From assembly GCA_017305055.1 (NCBI GenBank), contig JAFKMZ010000026.1, positions 1-47,273 of the forward strand: a stretch of 47,273 bases of DNA, in the 5' to 3' direction. Positions 1 to 9,471 of the stretch are shown piece after piece. The translations under genes and the position numbers were made by a program. Every line of letters begins with the position of its first letter. Position 1 is the stretch's first letter. Below the pieces are notes generated by a model that was given only the letters and a program-made list of their open reading frames with translations, had not been told where the DNA came from and did no database searches. The stretch comes from Lysobacterales bacterium (GTDB taxonomy: Bacteria > Pseudomonadota > Gammaproteobacteria > Xanthomonadales > Rhodanobacteraceae).

Positions 1-184
1 GCGGCACCGTGCTGCGGCCCAGCGAATCGGCCATGCGGGTCAGTGCGCGCGTGCTTTGGGCGATCTGCTCCAGCGGCCCGTCCTGCGCGGCATGGCTGTC
101 CTGGGCCAGCGTCGCGGGGGCCGCTCCCAGGGCCAACAGCACGCCGAGTGCCAGCGCACCGAGGGAAATTCCATACTTGCGCAT
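1..184 (-). CDS. exported protein, N-terminal fragment (partial)
   Basis: The reading frame starts at ATG 184 and stays open to the window edge, so only about 61 residues are visible. The N-terminus (MRKYGISLGALALGVLLALG...) is a clear signal peptide, with a likely cleavage site after ATLAQ. It is followed by a hydrophilic, Gln/Ser/Thr-rich segment. A GAGG Shine-Dalgarno lies six bases before the ATG. It is the most downstream gene of the minus-strand run that includes the two M20 peptidases. No family can be named from this fragment. Confidence 0.7.
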   Translation of the reverse strand, partial: MRKYGISLGALALGVLLALGAAPATLAQDSHAAQDGPLEQIAQSTRALTRMADSLGRSTVP

Positions 185-281
185 CGTCAACCTCGATTGA
201 TCATCATTTCATCATCATAACCTGCGCACACCGGCCACGATGCGCTGTGCGCGCAGGACGTCCGGAGCCGCGAACGATCTG

Positions 282-1670
282 CTACTTGCCACCCAGCCGT
301 GTCAGCAGGCTGTGCCAGAAGTCCAGCGAGGCCGGTATCTCGCGGGCGAGGATGCGCTCGTCGACTCCATGCATGCGTTCATCGTCCGGCTTGGAGAACG
401 TGGAATCCACGCCATAGCTCGGGATCCCCGCCTCGCGGTAATACTTGCCGTCGGTGGCGCCTGCCGACATCGCCGGCGCCACGGCAACGCCCGGAAAGCG
501 CTCGTGCACGGTGGCGGCCACGGCTTCCATGAGGGCCGGCACCAGGGGTGATGGCGGCGTCACCGGTCCGTGCCGCGCAGTGATGGTGATGGAGGGGTCA
601 TCCACGAGCCGGGTCAACGTGGCTTGCACAGACTCCACGCTGACGCCTGGGAAGATGCGGCAGTTGACGTTGGCCGTGGCGTCCTGCGGCAAGGCATTGC
701 GCGCCTGGCCGGCACTCATCATGGTGGCGATGCAGGTGGTACCGATCTGCCCGATGTAGGCGGGATCGGCGTACAGCACGTCGGCGGCCTGCTGGTCCTT
801 GGGATTCTTGGCGAAGGCCACCATGGCGCGCGCCACCGCTCCCTGCTCGTGCTCGCCGGTGGCCCTGAGGAAGCCGCGCGTGATCTCGTCGGCCTGGGCC
901 GGGAAGCGGTAGGTGGCAATGTGGTCGAGCGCCTTGGCCATGCGGTTGATCGCGTTCTTCGCCGGCTGCGGCTGGCTGGAATGGCCACCGGGCGAGATGG
1001 CCTCCAGGGTAAAGTCGGCATAGGTCTTCTCGGCCGCCTGCACCGTGTACAGCACCGGCTGCAGCTGCCCGTTGTAGATGCCGCCGCCGGACTCGGCATT
1101 CAGCATGAACTCGGGCTTGGGCGAGCGCCGGATCATCTCGCGGGTGGTGTTGGGGCCAGCTTCCTCGCCGCCCGAAAGCTGCAGGATCATCGTGCGCTTC
1201 GGCACGAAGCCCTCGCGCTTCAGGCGCATGAAGGTCGAGACCACCGCGATGAGCTTGGACTTCATGTCGGCCGCACCACGGCCGTACAGGTAGCCGTCGC
1301 GTTCGGTGAGCTTGAACGGGTCGCTGTGCCACTTGTCCGCGTGCGGCGCCGGCACGACGTCCATGTGCGCGGCGATGAAGAATGGCTGCTCCGGGGTGCT
1401 GCCCTTGTAGGTCACGATCATTCCCGCCGAGCCTTCGATCGGGATGATCTCGATGTCGGCATCGGTGAAGCCGGCGGATTTCAGCTTGGTCGCCAGGTAC
1501 TCGGCGAAAGGCTGGATCTGTCCCTCACCCTTCACCGTCTTGAACGCGATGGCATGCTGCAGCATGTCCATGGTTTCCGGCATGGTGTCCCTGGTCGAGG
1601 CCGCCATGGCGCCCTGGGCTCCCACCACCAGCGCCAGGCAGAGCACTGGCAATACACGACGTTTCAGCAT
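282..1670 (-). CDS. secreted M20-family metallopeptidase (paralogue 1)
   Basis: The product has 462 residues. A signal peptide (MLKRRVLPVLCLALVVGAQG...) precedes a complete M20 dizinc hydrolase. Visible residues are H102 and D104 (HMDVVPAP), bridging D135 (GRGAADMK), catalytic base E169 and ligand E170 (GGEEAG), E193, the dimerisation-domain PGGHSS around 227-232, and the C-terminal ligand H434 (MHGVDER). M20 enzymes hydrolyse peptides or N-acyl amino acids; the substrate cannot be read here, but the signal peptide puts the enzyme in the periplasm. ATG 1670 was chosen over a start at 1781 because it begins the signal peptide and has a GGAG about eight bases upstream. A second M20 gene of almost identical length and motif layout lies at 2461-3852, with a transporter gene between them, which suggests an old tandem duplication. 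Confidence 0.9.
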   Translation of the reverse strand: MLKRRVLPVLCLALVVGAQGAMAASTRDTMPETMDMLQHAIAFKTVKGEGQIQPFAEYLATKLKSAGFTDADIEIIPIEGSAGMIVTYKGSTPEQPFFIAAHMDVVPAPHADKWHSDPFKLTERDGYLYGRGAADMKSKLIAVVSTFMRLKREGFVPKRTMILQLSGGEEAGPNTTREMIRRSPKPEFMLNAESGGGIYNGQLQPVLYTVQAAEKTYADFTLEAISPGGHSSQPQPAKNAINRMAKALDHIATYRFPAQADEITRGFLRATGEHEQGAVARAMVAFAKNPKDQQAADVLYADPAYIGQIGTTCIATMMSAGQARNALPQDATANVNCRIFPGVSVESVQATLTRLVDDPSITITARHGPVTPPSPLVPALMEAVAATVHERFPGVAVAPAMSAGATDGKYYREAGIPSYGVDSTFSKPDDERMHGVDERILAREIPASLDFWHSLLTRLGGK

Positions 1671-1705
1671 GACCACTATCTCCAGCACCTCATCGACAGT
1701 ACATC

Positions 1706-1751
1706 GCGGGCACGCCCGCACGAAAGCATGCCATCCGGCATGGCGGATGGC
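1706..1751. other. two adjacent stem-loops in the satP-M20 spacer
   Basis: Two perfect inverted repeats lie in the 141-base gap between the SatP-like gene and the downstream M20 gene. One is GCGGGC-AC-GCCCGC at 1706-1719. The other is GCCATCCG, six bases, CGGATGGC at 1730-1751. Neither has a following T-run on the minus strand. They may slow transcription or protect RNA ends between the two genes; this is inference. Confidence 0.45.
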
Positions 1752-1811
1752 GTCGGCCCACCCGCCGCTTGTGCCACCCAACAGCCTGGGTCGTGGAAGC
1801 CGACCGGGATC

Positions 1812-2390
1812 CTAGAGGATGCCCGCCGGACCGACAGGCAGGACCTTGCGCTGATGCGTGGCGTTGATGACCTCGGCCGCCGAAAGGTAGAACGCCAGCG
1901 CGGCGGTCAGCAGTCCGGCATATCCGCCCAGCGTCTTCAACCCGGCAGAGGCCGTCCATTCACCCGCCGCCAGCAGGAAGAAGGTGATCCACAACACCAG
2001 AAACACCAGTCGCAAGGCGCGTGCTGCCTTGAACGTGGCGACCCACATGTACAGCGTGAACACACCCCACAGGCACAGGTACCAGCCGACAAAAGCCGCC
2101 GGCACGCCTTCGTGCAGGAACAGCACGAACAGGGCAAACGACCACCAGAACGCGGCGTAGGCGAGGAAGGCGGTGGCGCCGAAGGTGTTGTCGCGCGACA
2201 TCTCGACGATGCCGGCAATGCCCTGGGCCGTGCCGCCAAAGGCGAACGCGCAGGCCAGGACCATGCCCATGGCGCCGGCATCGAACCAGCCGGCATTGAT
2301 CATGCTGAGCAACCACGTGGTCAAGGCAAAGCCGGCCAGGCCCAGCGGGGCCGGGTTTGACAACTTCTGCTCCATCGCTGCACCGCCCAT
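1812..2390 (-). CDS. satP: acetate/succinate transporter, GPR1/FUN34/YaaH (SatP) family
   Basis: This is an inner-membrane protein of 192 residues with six hydrophobic segments. Near its N-terminus it carries the family signature NPAPLGL, followed by FALTTWLLSMINAG. The length fits the bacterial family, whose characterised members (E. coli SatP/YaaH) move acetate and succinate with protons. The start at 2390 is preferred because a strong GGAGGT lies five bases upstream; starts at 2411 and 2375 are weaker. It sits between the two secreted M20 peptidase genes and about 4 kb from acs and the CrbS/CrbR-like regulators. That context favours acetate as substrate. The family call is firm; the substrate is inferred from family and neighbours. 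Confidence 0.88.
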   Translation of the reverse strand: MGGAAMEQKLSNPAPLGLAGFALTTWLLSMINAGWFDAGAMGMVLACAFAFGGTAQGIAGIVEMSRDNTFGATAFLAYAAFWWSFALFVLFLHEGVPAAFVGWYLCLWGVFTLYMWVATFKAARALRLVFLVLWITFFLLAAGEWTASAGLKTLGGYAGLLTAALAFYLSAAEVINATHQRKVLPVGPAGIL

Positions 2391-2460
2391 GTCCCACCTC
2401 CGCTCATGCACCGTTGATTGATTGGATCAAACCCGTCGTGCCGCGCGGCGCCGACCGCGC

Positions 2461-3852
2461 CTACTTGCTGCCCACGTCCTTCAACAGGGTATGCCAGTAA
2501 TCCAGGCTTGCGGCCACTTCGGATACTGGCAGGCGTTCGTTGAGGCCGTGCATGAAGGTGTCGTTCGGCTTGGTGAACTGCGCGGCCACGCCGTAGGCGT
2601 CGATCCCGGCGGCGCGATAGACCTTGCCGTCGGTGGCAAACGACGCCATGCTCGGCACGACGTCGAGCTTCGGATAACGCTGGTGCACCGCGCGCGCCAC
2701 CGCGTCCATCACGTCCTTGCGGATCGGCGAGGCGGATGGCCCCAGCAGTGGCCGCGCGGCCGAGACTTGCGCCTTCGGATCGTCGATTACCTTCACCAGG
2801 GTGTCGCGCACCTGGGCCGGGGTGGTGCCGGGGAAGATCCGGCAGTTGACGGTGACGCTCGCGCTCTGCGGCAGGGCGTTCGGCGCATGCCCACCCGCCA
2901 GCATGGTCGCCACGCAGGTGGTGCCGATCTGGCCGACGTAGGCAGGATCCGCGGCGATGACGGCGGCGGCCTGTGCATCGTGCGGGTTCTTGGCGAATGC
3001 CTGCATCGCCTCGCCGATGGCCCCGGGCGTACGCTGCCCCAAGGCGGCAAGCGAGGCGCGCGTGATCTCGTTGCTCATCGGCGGAAACTTGTACGCGGCA
3101 ATGCGGTCGATCGCCTTCGCCAGGTGGTAGATCGCGTTGTCCGGGCTCGGTTCGCTGGAATGGCCGCCCGGCGAGGTGTACGTGACCTGGAAGTCCGCAT
3201 AGGTCTTCTCCCCGGCCTGCACCTCGAACAGGGTCGGCTTGCCCGTGGTGGGATCGAGCGTGCCGCCGCCGCCCTCGGCAATCAGCACGAACTCGGCGTT
3301 GGGAAAGCGCTTGGCCAGCTCGCGGGTGGAAATCTCCCCGCGCTCCTCGTCACCGGACAGCGCGAGGATCAGGTCGCGCTTGGGCTTGTAGCCTTCCTGC
3401 TTGAGGCGAATGAAGGTCTGCACCAGCGCCACCGTACCGGTCTTCATGTCCGCCACGCCGCGGCCAAAGATGTAGCCATCCTCCTCGACCATCTTGAACG
3501 GGTCGCGCTGCCAGTCCTTGGGGTTGGCCGGCACCACGTCCATGTGCCCGGTGGCCACCACCGGCTTGCCGTTGCCGGTGCCGTGGATACGGGCAATCAG
3601 GGCGGCCGTCTCCCCGACCGGAATCACCTGGACGTCCGCGGCGGGAAAGCCCCCGGCCCTGAGTTTCCCGGCGAAGTATTCGGCCAGCTTCGGCACCTGG
3701 CCGTTGCCGTGGTAGGTCGGCACGCTGATCGCATACTTCAGCATGTCCATCGTCTGCGGCAGGATCTGCGCCGTGGTCTCGGCCCAGGTCGCCTGCATGC
3801 CGCCCAGCGCGAGGGCTGCCGTCATCGCGCACACCATGTACGAAGTCTTCAT
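2461..3852 (-). CDS. secreted M20-family metallopeptidase (paralogue 2)
   Basis: The product has 463 residues, with a signal peptide ending near ATWA (residues 21-24). M20 active-site residues are all present: H103 and D105 (HMDVVPAN), D135 (GRGVADMK), E169 and E170 (SGDEERG), E193, PGGHSSE in the dimerisation domain, and H435 (MHGLNER). It starts 45 bases after the TonB-dependent receptor stop, and the satP-like start follows its own stop by 70 bases, so the three are probably cotranscribed. The family contains aminoacylases and deacetylases, carboxypeptidases and dipeptidases, so peptide or N-acyl-amino-acid hydrolysis in the periplasm is the safe statement. Release of acetate from N-acetyl amino acids would explain the neighbouring acetate transporter, but that is a hypothesis. 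Confidence 0.9.
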   Translation of the reverse strand: MKTSYMVCAMTAALALGGMQATWAETTAQILPQTMDMLKYAISVPTYHGNGQVPKLAEYFAGKLRAGGFPAADVQVIPVGETAALIARIHGTGNGKPVVATGHMDVVPANPKDWQRDPFKMVEEDGYIFGRGVADMKTGTVALVQTFIRLKQEGYKPKRDLILALSGDEERGEISTRELAKRFPNAEFVLIAEGGGGTLDPTTGKPTLFEVQAGEKTYADFQVTYTSPGGHSSEPSPDNAIYHLAKAIDRIAAYKFPPMSNEITRASLAALGQRTPGAIGEAMQAFAKNPHDAQAAAVIAADPAYVGQIGTTCVATMLAGGHAPNALPQSASVTVNCRIFPGTTPAQVRDTLVKVIDDPKAQVSAARPLLGPSASPIRKDVMDAVARAVHQRYPKLDVVPSMASFATDGKVYRAAGIDAYGVAAQFTKPNDTFMHGLNERLPVSEVAASLDYWHTLLKDVGSK

Positions 3853-3897
3853 CTCGTCATCCGCTTGCCAAGTCCAGTTGTCGCATCATCCGCCAAC

Positions 3898-6357
3898 TTA
3901 CCAGCTGTAACGCACCTTGCCGTACGCAAACGCGCCGTTGAAGCCGAACGGCGAGAGCGACGTGTACGGGAACGCGCCATTCTGGTTGCTTTGCGGCTGG
4001 GTCTTGCCAGGATGGGTGTTGAACATGTTGTCGACACCCAGCGTGAACAGCCAGCGGTCCAGCGTGTAGTTGCCCGACAGGTCGAAGATCCACTTCGAAG
4101 GATAGGTCTGGTCGAGCGCCGGGATCGTCGCGTTGTAGCTGGTGAACTGCCCGTAGCGCGTCGCCGTGGCGTTCACGCCCCAGTTGCCGATCTTGTAGCT
4201 CTCGTTGACGATGAACTTGGTGCGCGGCGTCACGCCCGAGTACGTGCCCTTGATCTCCGAGCGGCCGACGCGCTGGAAGTTGACGCCCAGCGCATCGAGG
4301 ATCGGCGGATTGGGCAGCACGCGGGTGACGTGCGTGCGGTTGTAGTTGGCGGTGATCGTCGTGGCGAGCGTGCCGTAGCGGCCAAGGTCGTTGAAGTAGG
4401 TGTTGATGACGTCGATGCCGCGGGTCTCGGTGTCGATCGCGTTGGTGAAGTAGTTGATGCTCGAATAGTTGATGTTGCTGATGCCGTTCGCGGCAAGGTA
4501 ATCGCGCACGGTCGGTGTCGTCGTGCCGAGCGAGCCCGACAGCGCGATGCGGTTGTCCACCTTGATCTGGTACGCATCGACCGTGAGGTTGACGTTGCTG
4601 GTCGGACTCCACACCATGCCGACCGAGTAGTTGCGCGAGGTCTCGGCCTTGAGCGGTTCGGCGCCGAGCAGCCGCGCAACCGGGTTGTCCACCGGCACCA
4701 GTGAGTTGTTGTAGATGCCTTCGGGCAGTCCGAGCGAATTGCCGATGCCGCGGAACGTCGAGGTCGTCGTCGAATAATGCTGCTGGCCGACGGATGGCGC
4801 GCGGAAGCCGGTCGACGCGCTGCCGCGCAGCGCAAACGTGTCGGTGAAATCGAAGCGGCCCGAAAGCGCGCCGGAGGTGGTGGAACCGAAGTCCGTGTAG
4901 TTCTCGTGCCGGCCCGACAGCGAGACCGCGAAGCGGTCGGTGAGGTTGGTTTCCAGACTCAGGTATTCGGCGATGTCATGCCGCGCCCAGGAACCCGCCA
5001 GCGTAGGATCACGCCCGGACTGCCCCTGCACGCCACCCGCGACGCCGGACGTGCCGACGTAATAGGACGCCGGTTCGCCGGCCATCGTGTTGTACGACTC
5101 GCGCAGGAACTCGGCGCCAAACGCGACGGTGACCGCATTCGGCAGCCAGCCCACGGTGACGTCCTTGGCAATATCGATGTCGAACGCCTGCTGGCCCGAC
5201 TTCGTCGCGCCGTCCACGAAGCGTGTCTGCGGGATGCCGAAGTCGTTCAGGTAGGCCAGGTTGATCGTGTTCAGCGTCGTCGCGTAGAAGAGGTTCCCGC
5301 CGGCGTTGGCGCTGACGTCCCAATGCCAGCCGTTGACCGTGCCACGCAGGCCAGCGACGAGCGAGCGGTCGATCGAGTTGAGTCCGCCGATCGGCAGGAA
5401 GCCATTGGGGTAGATGTCGGCAATGAGCGGGCTGAGCGGCTTCGGGCTGGTGCTGCCCCAGCGGTAGAACGCGGCATACTGGCCCTTGCGCTGCTCAATG
5501 TGGCCGAACGCATAGAGCTGCACGTTGTCGGTCAGGTCGTACTGCGCATTGAGGAACAGGTTCTGGTCCTTCACCGAGGGATCGCCCAGGCGGTCCACGG
5601 GCCCGATCTGCGTATAGCCCGGACGATTGTCCGGCGCCGAACGGTTCGTGTAGTTCTGGTTGCTCTTCTGCACCGAGAGGTTCACCCAGCCCTTGTCGCC
5701 CAGGGAGAAGCCGGCATTGGCCGAACCCTGCCACTGGCGACCGTCACCGGCCGAATACTGGCCGGCGGTCAGCTCGGCGGAACCGCCCTTGCCGCCCTTT
5801 TTCAGGATGATGTTGATCACGCCGGCGATCGCGTCCGAGCCGTACTGGGCGGACGCGCCGTCGCGCAGCACCTCGATGTGGTCGATGGCGGACATCGGAA
5901 TGGTGTTGAGGTCGGCCGACTGCGAGCCCTTGCCGAGCGTGCCGAGCGTCTGCACGGTCGCGCTCGGATGCCAGCGCTTGCCGTTCACCAGGATCAGCAC
6001 CTGGTCGGGAGACAGGCCGCGCATCATGATGGGACGCTGCATGTCGGTCGGGCCGGTCACCGTCGGCCGCGGGAAATTCAGCGACGGGATGACCCGCGCC
6101 AGCGCCGTGGTCAGCTCGGTAGTGCCGGTCTGCAGCAGGACCTGGTCGGAGACGATGTCGATCGGCGCCAGCGACTCACTCGCTGTGCGATCACTGGAGC
6201 GCGTACCGGTGACGATCACCGCGCCCAGATTCTGGGCCTGCTGGTTCCCGGCCGGTGGCGGCGTGGCGTCCTGCGCACTCACCATCGGCGCGACCAGTGC
6301 CACTGAGAGGGCGCAGGCGAGGCGGGTCAGGCGGGGCGCGTTGAAAAATGTGTTCAC
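3898..6357 (-). CDS. TonB-dependent outer-membrane receptor
   Basis: The product has 819 residues. A signal peptide (cleavage near VSAQD, residue 30) is followed by AVIVTGTR, typical of the start of these receptors. A plug domain spans roughly residues 60-190 (RGLSPDQVLILVNGKRW; VLRDGASAQYGSDAIAGVIN). A long beta-barrel ends in an aromatic residue (KVRYSW), as usual for Omp85-assembled barrels. The start is taken as GTG 6357, which opens directly on the signal peptide with GGAG about nine bases upstream. The longer reading frame to 6663 adds an unconvincing N-terminus and would cover the acs control region. The ligand is unknown. The two downstream peptidases and acetate transporter suggest a peptide or acyl-amino acid rather than a siderophore. 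Confidence 0.92.
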   Translation of the reverse strand: MNTFFNAPRLTRLACALSVALVAPMVSAQDATPPPAGNQQAQNLGAVIVTGTRSSDRTASESLAPIDIVSDQVLLQTGTTELTTALARVIPSLNFPRPTVTGPTDMQRPIMMRGLSPDQVLILVNGKRWHPSATVQTLGTLGKGSQSADLNTIPMSAIDHIEVLRDGASAQYGSDAIAGVINIILKKGGKGGSAELTAGQYSAGDGRQWQGSANAGFSLGDKGWVNLSVQKSNQNYTNRSAPDNRPGYTQIGPVDRLGDPSVKDQNLFLNAQYDLTDNVQLYAFGHIEQRKGQYAAFYRWGSTSPKPLSPLIADIYPNGFLPIGGLNSIDRSLVAGLRGTVNGWHWDVSANAGGNLFYATTLNTINLAYLNDFGIPQTRFVDGATKSGQQAFDIDIAKDVTVGWLPNAVTVAFGAEFLRESYNTMAGEPASYYVGTSGVAGGVQGQSGRDPTLAGSWARHDIAEYLSLETNLTDRFAVSLSGRHENYTDFGSTTSGALSGRFDFTDTFALRGSASTGFRAPSVGQQHYSTTTSTFRGIGNSLGLPEGIYNNSLVPVDNPVARLLGAEPLKAETSRNYSVGMVWSPTSNVNLTVDAYQIKVDNRIALSGSLGTTTPTVRDYLAANGISNINYSSINYFTNAIDTETRGIDVINTYFNDLGRYGTLATTITANYNRTHVTRVLPNPPILDALGVNFQRVGRSEIKGTYSGVTPRTKFIVNESYKIGNWGVNATATRYGQFTSYNATIPALDQTYPSKWIFDLSGNYTLDRWLFTLGVDNMFNTHPGKTQPQSNQNGAFPYTSLSPFGFNGAFAYGKVRYSW

Positions 6358-6761
6358 GAAAATGGTCTCCGGGATTGAGCTGGTTTCGACGGCGCAGCAC
6401 GATGACCCTGCTTGCCGAAGTGATGGTCCATTGCCGTCGACACGCCGGTCGCCGACAAGGCAGCCACTCGCCGGCATCTGTTGCGCTGCGACCTCACGCA
6501 CCATGGCCTGTTTGCCATCCGGCCTGATGGTCAACAGGCAGCCGGGGCGTGCACAGGCATTCCGAGTGCGATGATCAGTTGACCGTATCAGCCGGTGGCA
6601 CGGGTTGCCTATTCGACCTTGGTCGAAGCCCAACCAAAGTCGAATGGGCAACGGCTCCGCCAAGGCTCACGATCGGGCTACACTCGAATCCACGATCAGG
6701 GAATCAGGCATACCCCAGCGCACGGTGTTGCCGTCCCACGCCAGGCCAGGAGGAGACCGCC
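6358..6761. promoter_or_regulatory. divergent control region between the receptor gene and acs
   Basis: These 404 bases separate the divergent receptor and acs genes, and I see no credible gene in them. On the acs side they hold a nested inverted repeat (6604-6652), a TACACT -10-like hexamer at 6679-6684 without a recognisable -35, and a strong AGGAGGAG ribosome site just before ATG 6762. A promoter lacking a -35 with a symmetric element immediately upstream is typical of activator-dependent transcription. The receptor side has no promoter I can assign. Confidence 0.55.
6604..6652. promoter_or_regulatory. nested inverted repeat, candidate activator site for acs
   Basis: The outer arms GTTGCCTATTCGAC (6604-6617) and GTCGAATGGGCAAC (6639-6652) pair at 13 of 14 positions. 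Inside and overlapping the left arm is a second, perfect repeat, TTCGACC-TT-GGTCGAA (6612-6627). The element ends about 26 bases before the TACACT hexamer, so it would cover roughly -36 to -84 of a start near 6691. That is where a LuxR-type activator would bind. Assigning it to the CrbR-like regulator is inference. Confidence 0.5.
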
Positions 6762-8702
<1,941 letters not shown>

Positions 8703-8711
8703 CGAAACGCG

Positions 8712-8778
8712 GAGAGTGGGGGTGGGGAGAGAGAATCGGCACCACCCTTCCCTCCCGCTTTCCCTCACCCCCCGTCTC
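8712..8778 (+). other. G-rich/C-rich stem-loop between acs and the response regulator
   Basis: A purine-rich arm (8712-8728) can pair with a pyrimidine-rich arm (8761-8778) with one bulged base and a loop of about 32 bases. No T-run follows, so it is not a canonical terminator. It lies 10 bases before the regulator start codon, where a Shine-Dalgarno would be expected and is absent. It may reduce read-through or expose the start codon differently; this is inference. Confidence 0.4.
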
Positions 8779-8788
8779 GCCCTTCCCC

Positions 8789-9457
8789 ATGTCCGACATC
8801 CTCATCGCCGATGACCACCCGCTGTTCCGCGATGCGTTGGAGCGGGCGGTGCTGGCCGCGCTGCCGGACGCGCGCGTGCATTGCGCCGACAGCGTGCACG
8901 GCCTGCTCGGCCTGATCGAGGCCTTCCCGGATACCGAGCTGCTGCTGCTCGACCTGCACATGCCCGGCGCGCGTGGTTATTCCGCGCTTGCCCACATCCG
9001 CGGCCAGTACCCGGAGCTGCCGACCATCGTCGTCTCCGGGCACAACGAGGCCGCCGTGGCGCGGCGGGCACTCGCCCATGGCGCCGCGGCCTACATCCCC
9101 AAGTCCACGCCGGCGGCCGACATCGTCGAGGCGGTGCGTTGCGTGCTGGACGGCGATGTCTGGTTGCCGCACACCCTGCTGGGCAGCGACGTCGAGCTCG
9201 ATGCCGCCGAGGCCGACGCCGCCTCACGGGTCGCCACCCTCACCCCACAGCAATTCCGCGTGCTGACCATGCTCAACGACGGCAAGCTCAACAAGCAGAT
9301 GGCCTGGGAACTTGGCGTGTCCGAATCGACCGTCAAGGCGCACATGACCGCCATCATGCACAAGCTTGGTGTCAGCAACCGCACGCAAGTGGCCCTGGTC
9401 GCCAACCAGCTGGCGATCGACCAGGAAATGCCGAACCTGCCAGAGGAACCCCAGTAG
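8789..9457 (+). CDS. crbR: LuxR/FixJ-type response regulator, CrbR-like
   Basis: The product has 222 residues. The receiver domain covers residues 1-120, with acidic D8/D9, phosphoacceptor D55 (LLLLDLHMPG) and K105. A LuxR-type helix-turn-helix covers about 150-205 (LTPQQFRVLTMLNDGKLNKQ, then LGVSESTVKAHMTAIMHKLG). Known CrbR/ErdR regulators activate acs in Vibrio and Pseudomonas and are paired with an SLC5-domain kinase. Here it lies directly after acs, and its stop is 14 bases from the convergent stop of such a kinase, so the assignment rests on both sequence and context. ATG 8789 begins the receiver fold exactly, yet the preceding bases are C/T-rich with no Shine-Dalgarno, which is odd for this window. 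Confidence 0.85.
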   Translation: MSDILIADDHPLFRDALERAVLAALPDARVHCADSVHGLLGLIEAFPDTELLLLDLHMPGARGYSALAHIRGQYPELPTIVVSGHNEAAVARRALAHGAAAYIPKSTPAADIVEAVRCVLDGDVWLPHTLLGSDVELDAAEADAASRVATLTPQQFRVLTMLNDGKLNKQMAWELGVSESTVKAHMTAIMHKLGVSNRTQVALVANQLAIDQEMPNLPEEPQ

Positions 9458-9471
9458 CCCGGATCCGGCCG

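Noticed and set aside
570-2360. 596-residue plus-strand open frame
   Set aside because: Antisense shadow of the M20 and satP genes; His/Arg/Gly-rich composition, no family features.
2422-4704. 760-residue plus-strand open frame
   Set aside because: Antisense to the second M20 gene and the receptor; typical GC-rich shadow composition.
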